A DNA stretch of 64,000 nt from Hyphomicrobiales bacterium (GCA_900472605.1 UCJD01000067.1:115146-179145); one strand, 5' to 3'; numbered from the stretch's first letter, positions 55,270-63,982 are shown. Translations and numbers: made by a program. Notes: a model not told the origin generated them from the letters alone.

Positions 55270-56367
55270 CTAAGCCACTGTGATGTTTCGGAGAAGCTTG
55301 GTGGCGATGTCGCGATAGAGTTCCCTGGCTTGCTTACGCAATTGAATGTAACTGCCGCCCGCCGCAACATTGAAGAGTGGCGTATTCTGGCTTTGCGACA
55401 TTGGCGCTAAACTGCCGAGATGGCGTATTTCTCCAAGATGAGGGTCTATTTTCCCAACGTCGTAAAATGATGCCAAGCTTTTGCTAATTTCAGCTGGAAT
55501 ATTCTTGTTAATCTCTTGATAGGCGAGCACAATTTTCTTGGCAGGAGCACCTTCATCTATTGCTCCCGTCTTACTTACACCTGCTCCGCGTTCCTTATGT
55601 TGTTGAGTTACATAGCCTAAGAACTTCAATTGCTCACGCCGCTCAACGTCTGGAAGCTCACTTGGATCTTCAGCAATACTGATCCCCGACTTCAACTCAC
55701 GTTGCCAAATGGCTACCGTCTGACCGATATTCCTTATTGCCCAAATCGAAAAAATGTCGATCGCCATGGGCACAACAAAGAAGTCTACAGCAAGAAGAAT
55801 TGACCTGTTGATAGCACCAAGTGATGGCCCCATATCAAACAGTACAAAATCGTAGCTTTGCGCGCTCGCCTTTTTCAGCAAGTCAAGGAAAACGTACGTA
55901 GTTTGTAGACCACGCATGCCGCCTGCCTTCGCATCTCGCCAATCTTGAGCTAGCAAATCCTCTTGAAGCGCCAGCCGTGGGTCGCCGATCACAAGATCAA
56001 ATCCGAATTTCTCAGGTTTGACCACCGGAAGCTCTGAGCTATATCCCTTACCTAGGGCAAGCGGGCGAATGATGCTATATACAGTTTTGGGATCAGATTC
56101 CGAATATATTTCTAACGATCGCTCTTCACCCAAGGTGTATTGAGTGAGATTGCACTGCGGGTCGCAGTCTACAAGCAAAACTTTGGCGTTGAAATCTAGT
56201 GCCAACTGAGCACCGAGATTCGCTACAAGGGTCGTCTTTCCAACTCCGCCCTTATTGTTGAAGAAGCAAATGGCCTTAGAACCTCCCGCCTTTGCTTCGG
56301 CGAATATGACCCGCTCAGCATCAGTGAGAGGTATCCCAGACGAAGTGCGTCGCTGTCCTTTGGCCAT
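55270..56367 (-). CDS. ParA/MinD-type ATPase paired with the SIR2 gene
   Basis: A 365-residue deviant-Walker ATPase: KGGVGKTT at 39-46, DCDPQ at 67-71, FDMGPSLG at 177-184, and a C-terminal region with LFNVAAGG near 331 and a terminal helix (RKQARELYRDIATKLL). The segment 220-320 is not in typical short ParA proteins. ATG at 56367 is preferred (AAAGGATGTTTTG upstream) to ATG at 56397 and TTG at 56418. There is no ParB gene, no parS-like repeat and no replication gene, so plasmid partition is unlikely. It is first in a two-gene unit with SIR2. Confidence 0.87.
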   Translation of the reverse strand: MAKGQRRTSSGIPLTDAERVIFAEAKAGGSKAICFFNNKGGVGKTTLVANLGAQLALDFNAKVLLVDCDPQCNLTQYTLGEERSLEIYSESDPKTVYSIIRPLALGKGYSSELPVVKPEKFGFDLVIGDPRLALQEDLLAQDWRDAKAGGMRGLQTTYVFLDLLKKASAQSYDFVLFDMGPSLGAINRSILLAVDFFVVPMAIDIFSIWAIRNIGQTVAIWQRELKSGISIAEDPSELPDVERREQLKFLGYVTQQHKERGAGVSKTGAIDEGAPAKKIVLAYQEINKNIPAEISKSLASFYDVGKIDPHLGEIRHLGSLAPMSQSQNTPLFNVAAGGSYIQLRKQARELYRDIATKLLRNITVA

Positions 56368-57013
56368 CAAAACATCCTTTAAATTCTTACGAAACATGCA
56401 ACAATATTTTCCTTGCAATCAAGGGTGGAGAACATCTTTTCCACAGCGCTGAAGCTAAGATGAAACTCTAACGAAACGTGCTAGTCATGGTAAGGGCAGT
56501 ATTAGCTGTCGCTCGAGCGCACGCTTTGCCAACACCGACTTACATTTTCAGTGACTTAGATGTAGCATTTTCCCCACCCCAAAAACCCATGCCATCATCC
56601 CCTCGTCCCATCACGGATACACCGGCAGGCGTGTCGGCGAGGTGGGGCCGGCGCGTGAGATGAGGGGCAGACGCAAAACCTCATGGCACGGGTCCGCAGA
56701 AAATGGTCTCCCTCTGGAGACGGCGGGGCCTCCGTTGGTAAAACGCGCCTCGAGTTTCGCTCTGGACGTGCCTGTGCGGCACACACGGTCCCGTCGCCAA
56801 TGACGGGAAGACAGAGAGACCGGAGTTGCGGATAAAAAGCCGCCGAACGGGGCGCTGGGAAGCGCCATATTACTTTTACTCTATCGAGGCGAATTCCAGC
56901 GCCCCGTCCGAACTGCCGTCCTCAAGGGGCCGGCGAAACCAGCAAGACGTCAAGCCACGGGTGAAACCAGCCGCGTGAAGGCAAAGCCGCGCGGTCAAGC
57001 GAGGGAGCATGAC
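56368..57013. other. right junction of the AT-rich island; no recognised gene
   Basis: 646 bp. The part near the ATPase gene (56398-56560) is AT-rich and should hold its promoter; it contains the palindrome CGCTCGAGCG (56510-56519). From about 56570 the sequence becomes GC-rich like the host chromosome, with no supported ORF; it may be an old gene remnant or the leader of the next gene. I see no tRNA fragment, direct repeat or transposase at the junction. Confidence 0.5.
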
Positions 57014-57526
57014 ATGCCGGATAGACAGAAGCGCCTTCCCGATTACGACCTGCCGATGACCGCGATGGATGAGACGATCGGCATGGAGGCCACCGCCGCG
57101 CTGATGGCGGGCACATCGGAGATGCTGGGCCTGCCGGTCGCGCTGTGCGGCGTGCGCCACTGCCGTCGCGCCCGCCATTGCCTGCGGGTCCGCGGCATCG
57201 GCCGTCTGCCGGTGTGCAAGATCAACCTTACGGCCGAACAGAACACAGCCTATTTCGCGCTGCTCGCCCACGCCTTCAGTCTCTACATCGATGCCATGGC
57301 CGGCGACAGCGCCATGCTGCATCACTGGCTGACCGACAGCGACGAGGACTGGCCGGCAGCCGCCCAGATCGCCCGCGCTTGCCTCGCCGAAAACGCCAGC
57401 GCGCTCGCCTGCCTCGACGAAACGCTTGCGCTGGTCGCCGCGAGCGCGCCGCCATCCAGAGCTTTCGCTACCCCCGACGCAACCGCCGCCCTCGCCTCCC
57501 CATCCCAGCCACCCACATCGCGTTAA
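57014..57526 (+). CDS. conserved-looking hypothetical protein
   Basis: 170 residues, no signal peptide and no recognised domain. The middle has a cysteine/basic cluster, ALCGVRHCRRARHCLRVRG (Cys, His and Arg), followed by VCKINLTAEQNTAYFALLAH; the C-terminus is Ala/Pro/Ser low complexity. The cluster could bind metal or nucleic acid, but that is speculation. ATG at 57014 is chosen with GCGAGGGAG upstream; the frame extends 13 codons further back. Codon use looks like the host chromosome, unlike the neighbouring AT-rich island. Confidence 0.6.
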   Translation: MPDRQKRLPDYDLPMTAMDETIGMEATAALMAGTSEMLGLPVALCGVRHCRRARHCLRVRGIGRLPVCKINLTAEQNTAYFALLAHAFSLYIDAMAGDSAMLHHWLTDSDEDWPAAAQIARACLAENASALACLDETLALVAASAPPSRAFATPDATAALASPSQPPTSR

Positions 57527-57583
57527 ACTTGCGTCAACCGCCGCGTGCGATAGGTGCCGACGCGAGACAGGTAGGAGAGTTTC

Positions 57584-57787
57584 ATGGCATTCGTCGGCTT
57601 CAAGAACACCCACAATCACACGATCTACGTCAATCCGGGACAGGTGCTCTATGTCTCGACCTACGAGGAAGACGTGACGATCATTGCCTATGCCGTCTCC
57701 GATGCCGCCGGCAAGCCTGTGGTTTCCTATGTGCGTGGGAGTGCCGACATGGTGCAGCACAAGCTTGGCGCAGCCGCCGCGCGCTGA
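57584..57787 (+). CDS. small hypothetical protein
   Basis: 67 residues beginning MAFVGFKNTHNHTIYVNPGQ, a beta-rich soluble protein (VLYVSTYEEDVTIIAYAV) without a recognised family. The ATG has AGGAGAGTTTC directly upstream, a strong ribosome binding site, which makes it a likely real gene. It lies 57 bp after the 57014 gene on the same strand, so the two may be co-transcribed. Confidence 0.6.
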   Translation: MAFVGFKNTHNHTIYVNPGQVLYVSTYEEDVTIIAYAVSDAAGKPVVSYVRGSADMVQHKLGAAAAR

Positions 57788-58259
57788 TCCCACTCGCCTT
57801 AACCGGGATTCTTACTCGCGTTAACCGGGCAGTCGCCCAACAGTTGGGCATTCGCACGAAATTGGAGTGTTGGCGTGCCGTTCCGGTACGCATTCCAGCA
57901 ATGGGTCAGCGCTACCGGCTCGCCGTTACCATTCGTCAAGTGTTTGAATCTTTGGCCATTCCCGCTTTAGAGCCGGCGGTGTCAGAATAATGACGCTTGC
58001 ATTTTGCTCCGTTTGCTGGCACCAATTAAGCACTCGGGCATTTGCATGCCGGTGACTGGACTGATGTGGCTGAGCCTTCCCTTGCGGGAGGGTGGCGTGG
58101 GGGGACCTCACGTGCGTAGACGTTCTTTCCCCGTTCGTGAACTACTCGACTGACCCTTCGCGCGCTGAGTTAAGATGAGGGGGCGCGAAAGTGAAAGCCG
58201 TCCATTTCCTTTCGGGGGGGTGGATACCAGACAGACTACAGGGAAAAGGACCTATCCCA
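57788..58259. other. long leader/intergenic region upstream of the cold-shock gene
   Basis: 472 bp without a supported gene. A TAAGAT -10-like box at 58171-58176 lacks a good -35; if used, the cold-shock mRNA would have a leader of about 75 nt. CCTTCCC-TTGC-GGGAGGG (58076-58093) can form a hairpin. No known RNA thermometer could be assigned. Confidence 0.4.
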
Positions 58260-58472
58260 ATGGCCACCAAAGGCATCGTAAAATTCTTCAACCAGGACAA
58301 GGGTTTTGGTTTCATCACGCCTGACGGCGGTGCGAAGGACGTGTTCGTTCACATCTCCGCTCTCCAGGCTTCCGGCATCCAGTCGCTCCGCGAAGGCCAG
58401 CAGGTTACCTTCGACACCGAGCCGGATCGCATGGGCAAGGGCCCGAAGGCCGTCAACATCTCGGCCAACTAA
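58260..58472 (+). CDS. cold-shock domain protein (CspA family)
   Basis: A 70-residue single-stranded nucleic acid-binding OB-fold protein. The RNP1 motif KGFGFIT and RNP2 motif DVFVHIS are both intact; it begins MATKGIVKFFNQDKG. Such proteins act as RNA chaperones; rhizobia have several, and cold induction cannot be assumed. ATG at 58260 is preceded by AAAAGGACC. A strong terminator follows. Confidence 0.95.
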   Translation: MATKGIVKFFNQDKGFGFITPDGGAKDVFVHISALQASGIQSLREGQQVTFDTEPDRMGKGPKAVNISAN

Positions 58473-58501
58473 TTCTGTCGCTGCTTCGGCAGTGATGAGA
58501 G

Positions 58502-58535
58502 ACGGCGCTCCGCAGGGGGCGCCGTTTTTGTTTTC
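58502..58535 (+). terminator. terminator of the cold-shock gene
   Basis: ACGGCGCTCC (58502-58511) pairs with GGGGCGCCGT (58516-58525) around GCAG, with one G-U pair, followed by TTTTTGTTTT. A textbook rho-independent terminator. Confidence 0.9.
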
Positions 58536-58697
58536 CCCACCATGCGCCCGCGGCATATGCTTGATGCGATACAGCGGCCGGACGCGTTTGCGGGCGCGGA
58601 TAGCGCCCATAAATGCGCCTCCCCCATTGATCGCAATGGACGAAACCGGCATAGCTGCTGCATTATAGATGACGACAATTTCCGCTAAGGCACTGCA

Positions 58698-59534
58698 ATG
58701 GTAAACTACATCGAAGCCTCCTCCGCGCCATCGAAGAACACCGGCGCCATCCGGCTCTACGACGCCGAGGCTTTCGCCGGTATGCGCAAGGCATGCCAGG
58801 TCACCGCCCGGTGCCTCGATGCGCTCGCCGATATCGTCAAGCCGGGGGTGACGACGGATGCGATCGATCGCTTCGTGTTCGATTTCGGGCTTGAGAACGG
58901 CGCGGTGCCGGCGACGCTGAACTATCGCGGCTATACCAAATCCACCTGCACCTCGATCAACCATGTCGTGTGTCATGGCATTCCTGATGCCAAGCCGCTG
59001 CGTGAGGGCGATATCGTCAATATCGACGTCACCTATGTGGTCGATGGCTGGCATGGCGATTCCAGCCGGATGTATACGGTGGGGTCGGTCAAGCGGGCGG
59101 CCGAGCGGCTGCTCGAGGTCACCTATGAATCCTTGATGCGTGGCATCGCCGCCGTGCGCCCGGGTGCGCGCACCGGCGCCATCGGCGAGGCGATCCAGAC
59201 CTATGCCGAGGCCGAGCGCTGCTCGGTCGTGCGCGATTTCTGCGGCCATGGCGTCGGCGCGCTGTTCCACGACAGCCCCAACATCCTGCATTACGGCCGT
59301 GCCAGCGAAGGGCCGGAACTGCGCGAGGGCATGATCTTCACCATCGAGCCGATGATCAATCTCGGCCGCCCGCATGTGAAGGTGCTGGCCGATGGCTGGA
59401 CCGCCGTCACGCGCGACCGGTCGCTCTCTGCGCAATACGAGCATACGGTCGGCGTCACCGCCGATGGCTGCGAGATCTTCACGCTGTCGCCCGGCGGTCT
59501 CGACCGCCCGGGCCTGCCACCTCTTTCGAAATGA
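58698..59534 (+). CDS. map: type I methionine aminopeptidase
   Basis: Removes the initiator methionine from nascent proteins. It is 278 residues, slightly longer than E. coli Map, with an N-terminal extension (EASSAPSKNTGAIRLYDAEA). The metal ligands are in IVNIDVTYVVDGWHGDSSR, FCGHGVG, and MIFTIEPMINLG; the last ligand region is QYEHTVGVT. ATG at 58698 follows AAGGCACTGCA. radC starts 7 bp after its stop, so the two form an operon, conserved in Rhizobiaceae. Confidence 0.95.
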   Translation: MVNYIEASSAPSKNTGAIRLYDAEAFAGMRKACQVTARCLDALADIVKPGVTTDAIDRFVFDFGLENGAVPATLNYRGYTKSTCTSINHVVCHGIPDAKPLREGDIVNIDVTYVVDGWHGDSSRMYTVGSVKRAAERLLEVTYESLMRGIAAVRPGARTGAIGEAIQTYAEAERCSVVRDFCGHGVGALFHDSPNILHYGRASEGPELREGMIFTIEPMINLGRPHVKVLADGWTAVTRDRSLSAQYEHTVGVTADGCEIFTLSPGGLDRPGLPPLSK

Positions 59535-59541
59535 GCCGCTG

Positions 59542-60351
59542 ATGGCAAAAGGACCGGTTCCCCATTCCGAAGACCTGCAACTGCCTTTCGCGGTGGACGA
59601 GGACGATGGCATGGACGAGCGGTCCTTCTTTGCCGAGCAGGCCGGCAAGCCGGCAACGATGAGGCCTCCCCCCGCCAAGGAAGAGCATTACCACGGTCAC
59701 CGCGAGCGGCTGCGTCAGCGCTTTCGCGAGCATGGCGATACGGCGCTTGCCGATTACGAGATGCTGGAGCTGATGCTGTTCCGGCTAATCCCGCGCCGCG
59801 ACACGAAGCCGATCGCCAAGGCGCTGCTCGACCGCTTCGGCTCGCTCGCCGCCGTGTTCGGCGCGCCAATCGCCTTGCTGCAGGAGGTCAAGGGCGTCGG
59901 CGAGGCGGTGGCGCTCGACCTGAAGCTGATCTCGACGATCGCCCACCGGACGCTGAAGAGCGAGCTGCGCGGCAAGCAGGTGCTGTCGTCCTGGTCGTCT
60001 GTCATCGAATACTGCCACGCCGCCATGGCGCATGAGACGCGCGAGCAGTTCCGCATCCTGTTCCTCGACAAGCGCAACGCGCTCATCGCCGACGAGGTCC
60101 AGGGGCTGGGAACCGTCGACCATACGCCTGTCTATCCGCGCGAGGTGGTGCGCCGCGCGCTGGAGCTGTCCGCCACCGCGATCATCCTCGTCCACAACCA
60201 CCCCTCCGGCGACCCGACCCCGTCGCGCGCCGACATCGACATGACCAAGATGATCATCGATACCGCCAAGCCGCTCGGCATCACGGTGCACGACCACATC
60301 ATCATCGGCAAGGATGGCCATGCCAGCCTGAAGGGGTTGCGGCTGATCTGA
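59542..60351 (+). CDS. radC: RadC family JAB1/MPN-domain protein
   Basis: 269 residues: an N-terminal helix-hairpin-helix region (DYEMLELMLFRLIPRRDTKP, VKGVGEAVALDLKL) and a C-terminal JAMM metal site (HNHPSGDPTPSRADID). Named for an old radiation-sensitivity link that was later withdrawn; the true role is unknown. A polar N-terminal tail (MAKGPVPHSEDLQLPFAVDE) is rhizobial. ATG at 59542 is chosen because the map stop lies just upstream and the earlier open frame overlaps map. Confidence 0.92.
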   Translation: MAKGPVPHSEDLQLPFAVDEDDGMDERSFFAEQAGKPATMRPPPAKEEHYHGHRERLRQRFREHGDTALADYEMLELMLFRLIPRRDTKPIAKALLDRFGSLAAVFGAPIALLQEVKGVGEAVALDLKLISTIAHRTLKSELRGKQVLSSWSSVIEYCHAAMAHETREQFRILFLDKRNALIADEVQGLGTVDHTPVYPREVVRRALELSATAIILVHNHPSGDPTPSRADIDMTKMIIDTAKPLGITVHDHIIIGKDGHASLKGLRLI

Positions 60352-60511
60352 GGGGGGCGAGATTTTCCCTGCGCGCGAGACGTACCCTTATTTACTCTCG
60401 CTCATTCCTAATATTCGGCCGTAAATCAATCTGCAACATTGACCGGATACCTGTGAACGCGCCATTTTGCGTCGCAATATGATTCCAGCTTTCCAACCGG
60501 GGCCAGCTTCC

Positions 60512-61918
60512 ATGTTTCAATACGATCTCGTTGTTGTGGGGAGCGGCCCGGCCGGTCGCCGCGGTGCCATTCAGGCCGCCAAGCTCGGCAAGAAGGTGCT
60601 GGTCATCGAACAGGGCAAGCGGGTCGGCGGCGTCTCCGTCCATACCGGCACCATCCCCTCGAAGACGCTGCGCGAAACAGCGCTCAATCTGTCCGGCTGG
60701 CGCGAGCGCGGCTTCTACGGCAAGGCCTACCGCGTGAAGCAGGAGATCAGCGCCGAAGACCTGCGCCGCCGCCTGCTGATCACGCTCGACCACGAAGTCG
60801 AGGTGCTCGAGCACCAGTTCGCCCGCAACCGCGTGCAGCACCTGCGCGGCAAGGCGAGCTTCGTCGATGCCTCGACGCTGGAGATCGTCAAGGACGACGG
60901 CGAAGTCATGCGGGTAACGGCTTCCAGCATCCTGCTTGCCGTCGGCACCAAGCCGTTCCGTCCCGACTATATCCCCTTCGACAACAAGACCGTGCTCGAC
61001 AGCGACGAGCTGCTCGAGATCGAGGAACTGCCGCGTTCGATGGTCGTCATCGGCGCCGGCGTGATCGGCATCGAATACGCGACGATCTTCAGCGCGCTCG
61101 ACACCGCCGTCACGCTGATCGACCCGAAATCGACGATGCTCGACTTCATCGACAAGGAGATCGTCGAGGACTTCACCTACCAGCTTCGCGACCGCAACAT
61201 GAAGATCATGCTCGGCACCAAGGCGGACAAGGTGACCAAGCTCGACGACGGCAAGGTCGAGCTGATCCTCGACAATGGTCGCCGCCTGGTGACAGACATG
61301 GTTCTCTTCGCCGCCGGCCGCATGGGCGCCACCGATGCGCTGAACCTGAAGGCCGCAGGCCTTGAGGCCGACAGCCGCGGCCGCCTGAAGGTCAACCCCG
61401 AGACCTTCGAGACTTCCGTGCCCGGCATCTATGCCGCCGGCGATGTCGTCGGCTTCCCCAGCCTCGCATCGACCTCGATGGAACAGGGCCGCATTGCCGC
61501 GCGCGTCGCCGTTGGAGCCGTTGCCAAGGAGCCGCCGAAATACTTCCCCTACGGCATCTACGCCGTGCCGGAGATTTCCACTTGCGGGTTGACCGAAGAG
61601 GAAATGAAGGAACGCGCTATCGCCTACGAATGCGGCATCGCCCGTTTCCGCGAGACCTCGCGCGGCCATATCATGGGTCTCGACACCGGCCTTCTGAAGC
61701 TGATCTTCTCTTTGAAGACGCGCCGCCTGCTCGGCGTCCACATCGTCGGCGAAGGTGCCACCGAGCTGGTCCATATCGGCCAGGCGGTGCTGAACCTGAA
61801 GGGCACGGTCGAGTATTTCGTCGAGAACACGTTCAACTATCCGACTCTCGCCGAAGCCTACAAGATCGCCGGTCTCGATGCCTGGAACCGGATGGGCGAT
61901 ATCAAGTCGGAACTCTGA
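60512..61918 (+). CDS. sthA: soluble pyridine nucleotide transhydrogenase
   Basis: Flavoprotein that passes electrons between NADPH and NAD+. The 468 residues have an N-terminal FAD motif (VVVGSGPAGRRGAIQAAKLG), a central NAD motif (VVIGAGVIGIEYATIFSALD) and the C-terminal dimer domain. The region corresponding to the redox-active disulfide reads GGVSVHTGTIPSKTLRE, lacking both cysteines, which separates SthA from lipoamide dehydrogenase. ATG at 60512 gives the standard N-terminus MFQYDLVVVG; the extra 15 codons upstream have no support. Confidence 0.93.
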   Translation: MFQYDLVVVGSGPAGRRGAIQAAKLGKKVLVIEQGKRVGGVSVHTGTIPSKTLRETALNLSGWRERGFYGKAYRVKQEISAEDLRRRLLITLDHEVEVLEHQFARNRVQHLRGKASFVDASTLEIVKDDGEVMRVTASSILLAVGTKPFRPDYIPFDNKTVLDSDELLEIEELPRSMVVIGAGVIGIEYATIFSALDTAVTLIDPKSTMLDFIDKEIVEDFTYQLRDRNMKIMLGTKADKVTKLDDGKVELILDNGRRLVTDMVLFAAGRMGATDALNLKAAGLEADSRGRLKVNPETFETSVPGIYAAGDVVGFPSLASTSMEQGRIAARVAVGAVAKEPPKYFPYGIYAVPEISTCGLTEEEMKERAIAYECGIARFRETSRGHIMGLDTGLLKLIFSLKTRRLLGVHIVGEGATELVHIGQAVLNLKGTVEYFVENTFNYPTLAEAYKIAGLDAWNRMGDIKSEL

Positions 61919-62108
61919 GCATGTCGCCGGCATGCGGCACACTGACGCCGCCTGCCCATTACGCCAGTGAAATCAGGAGGATATTCGCCGCTTGCGGTCA
62001 GCGCGGTGGCGAATAAAACGTGTACCAAATCCCCTCGTAAAGCTCTGCTTGTATAATCGGCTGTGTCTGATAGCGTTCCCGTCATTGGGGGGCTCTCTTG
62101 AACAGCGA

Positions 62109-63896
62109 GTGACCGTGCGCGATTTATCCGAGACGACAGACCGGAATTTCCAGCTCATCCTCATCAAGCCGTCGCACTATGACGATGACGGCTATGTGAT
62201 CCGCTGGTGGCGGGCCATGATTCCGTCCAACTCGCTGGCCGCGCTCTACGGCATCGCCGCCGACTGCGCGGCGCGGCGCGTCCTCGGCCCCGATGTCGGG
62301 ATATCGATCACCGTGATCGACGAGACCAACACGCGCGTGAACATTCCTGCCCTGCTCGCGCAACTGAGGGCCAACGACAATTTCGGATTGGTGGCGTTGG
62401 TTGGCGTGCAGTCGAACCAGTATCCGCGCGCGCTCGATATCGCTCGCCCGTTCCGCGACGCCGGCATTCCGGTGGCGATGGGCGGCTTCCACGTTTCCGG
62501 CTGCCTCTCGATGCTAGATGGCCACGCGGTGGGGCTCGATGCCTGCCGCGAGATGGGCATCTCGATGTTCGCCGGCGAGGTCGAAGGACGGCTGGACAAG
62601 GTGCTGCAGGACGCGGCATCGGGGACGCTTCAACCGCTCTACAACTTCATGAACGACCTGCCGAGCATCGAGGGCGCGGCCGTTCCGTTCCTCCCGAAAG
62701 CCAATGTCGCGCAGACGCTGGGCCTCAGCACCAGCTTCGACGCCGGGCGCGGCTGTCCCTACCAGTGTTCCTTCTGCACGATCATCAACGTGCAGGGCCG
62801 CAAGTCGCGCTTCCGCACCGCCGACGATGTCGAGAAGCTGGTGCGGATGAACTGGGCGCAGGGCATCCACAAGTTCTTCATCACCGACGACAACTTCGCC
62901 CGCAACAAGGATTGGGAAGCGATCTTCGATCGGCTGATCGAACTGCGAGAGAGGGATGGCATTCCGCTCGGTCTGATGATCCAGGTCGATACGCTGTGCC
63001 ACAAGATCCCCAACTTCATCGAGAAGTCGAAGCGGGCCGGCGTGACGCGTGTGTTCATCGGGCTGGAGAACGTCAACCCGGACAATCTGACGGCGGCGAA
63101 GAAGAACCAGAACAAGATCACCGAATACCGCAAGATGCTGCTCGCCTGGAAGGCGCAGGGCATCATGACGCTGGCGGGCTATATCCTCGGCTTCCCGGCC
63201 GATACGCCTGATACCATCCGACGCGATATCGCGATCATCCAGCACGAGTTGCCGCTCGATGTGATCGAGTTCTTCGTGCTGACCCCGCTGCCCGGATCGG
63301 AAGATCACCAGACGCTGTTCCGCAAGGGTGTGGCGATGGATCCGGATCTCAACATCTACGATGTCGAGCATGTCTGCACCGAGCACCAGAAAATGAGCAA
63401 GCAGGAGTGGGAGAGCATCTACCAGGAGGCCTGGTCGCTCTACTACTCGCGTGCGCATATGAAGACGCTGCTGCGCCGGGCATTCGCCACCGGCGTGCCG
63501 GTCGCAAGCCTGGTGAAGATGCTGGTGTCCTTCGCAACGACGGTGCCGCTCGAAAACGTGCATCCGCTGCAAAGCGGCGTTCTGCGCCTGAAACATCCGT
63601 CGGAGCGACGACCGGACATGCCACGCGAGAGCGCGCTTCTGTTCTGGCCGCGCTTCATCTGGGAGACGGTCGCCAAGCATCTGAAGCTCGGCGGCACCAT
63701 CGCGCGGCTGGCGATCAGCGCCTTCATGATTTCACGCGACAAGAACGCGAAGACCTACATGGATCAGGCGTTGACACCTGTTGGTGACCATGAGGACGAG
63801 ACGCTGGAGCTCTTCACCAAGACGGCGGGCGGCCAGGCGGCGGTCTCGCATGTCAAGAAGGTGGCGGAGCTCACGCATGCGCATCGGGCGATCTGA
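62109..63896 (+). CDS. radical SAM protein with B12-binding-type N-domain
   Basis: About 595 residues. An N-terminal cobalamin-binding-like domain (FQLILIKPSHYDDDGYVIRW, IPVAMGGFHVSGC) is followed by a radical SAM core with the cluster motif GRGCPYQCSFC (CxxxCxxC) near residue 220. LGLMIQVDTL, RVFIGLENVNPDNL and GYILGFPADTPDTI are typical SAM and barrel elements. The family includes hopanoid, tetrapyrrole and lipid-modifying enzymes, but the substrate cannot be told. The start is uncertain: GTG at 62109 or 62115 best matches the expected N-terminus, and the nearest GGGGGG is about 20 bp upstream. Confidence 0.82.
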   Translation: MTVRDLSETTDRNFQLILIKPSHYDDDGYVIRWWRAMIPSNSLAALYGIAADCAARRVLGPDVGISITVIDETNTRVNIPALLAQLRANDNFGLVALVGVQSNQYPRALDIARPFRDAGIPVAMGGFHVSGCLSMLDGHAVGLDACREMGISMFAGEVEGRLDKVLQDAASGTLQPLYNFMNDLPSIEGAAVPFLPKANVAQTLGLSTSFDAGRGCPYQCSFCTIINVQGRKSRFRTADDVEKLVRMNWAQGIHKFFITDDNFARNKDWEAIFDRLIELRERDGIPLGLMIQVDTLCHKIPNFIEKSKRAGVTRVFIGLENVNPDNLTAAKKNQNKITEYRKMLLAWKAQGIMTLAGYILGFPADTPDTIRRDIAIIQHELPLDVIEFFVLTPLPGSEDHQTLFRKGVAMDPDLNIYDVEHVCTEHQKMSKQEWESIYQEAWSLYYSRAHMKTLLRRAFATGVPVASLVKMLVSFATTVPLENVHPLQSGVLRLKHPSERRPDMPRESALLFWPRFIWETVAKHLKLGGTIARLAISAFMISRDKNAKTYMDQALTPVGDHEDETLELFTKTAGGQAAVSHVKKVAELTHAHRAI

Positions 63897-63982
63897 TCGC
63901 CCACCGAACGCGGGGCGAAAAGCAACCTCACTCACCCTCATCAAGTCAGTCGCAAAGCGTCGCGTTCATAGTCCCTAAGCTT

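Noticed and set aside
55270..56367. Plasmid-type partition locus (ParA)
   Set aside because: No ParB, no parS-like repeats, no repABC genes nearby; the partner gene encodes SIR2.
56876..57793. 305-codon minus-strand ORF over the two small orphan genes
   Set aside because: Gly/Arg/His-rich; the plus-strand frames have ribosome binding sites and more protein-like composition.
58236..59678. 480-codon minus-strand ORF over the csp and map genes
   Set aside because: Antisense to two clear genes and a terminator.
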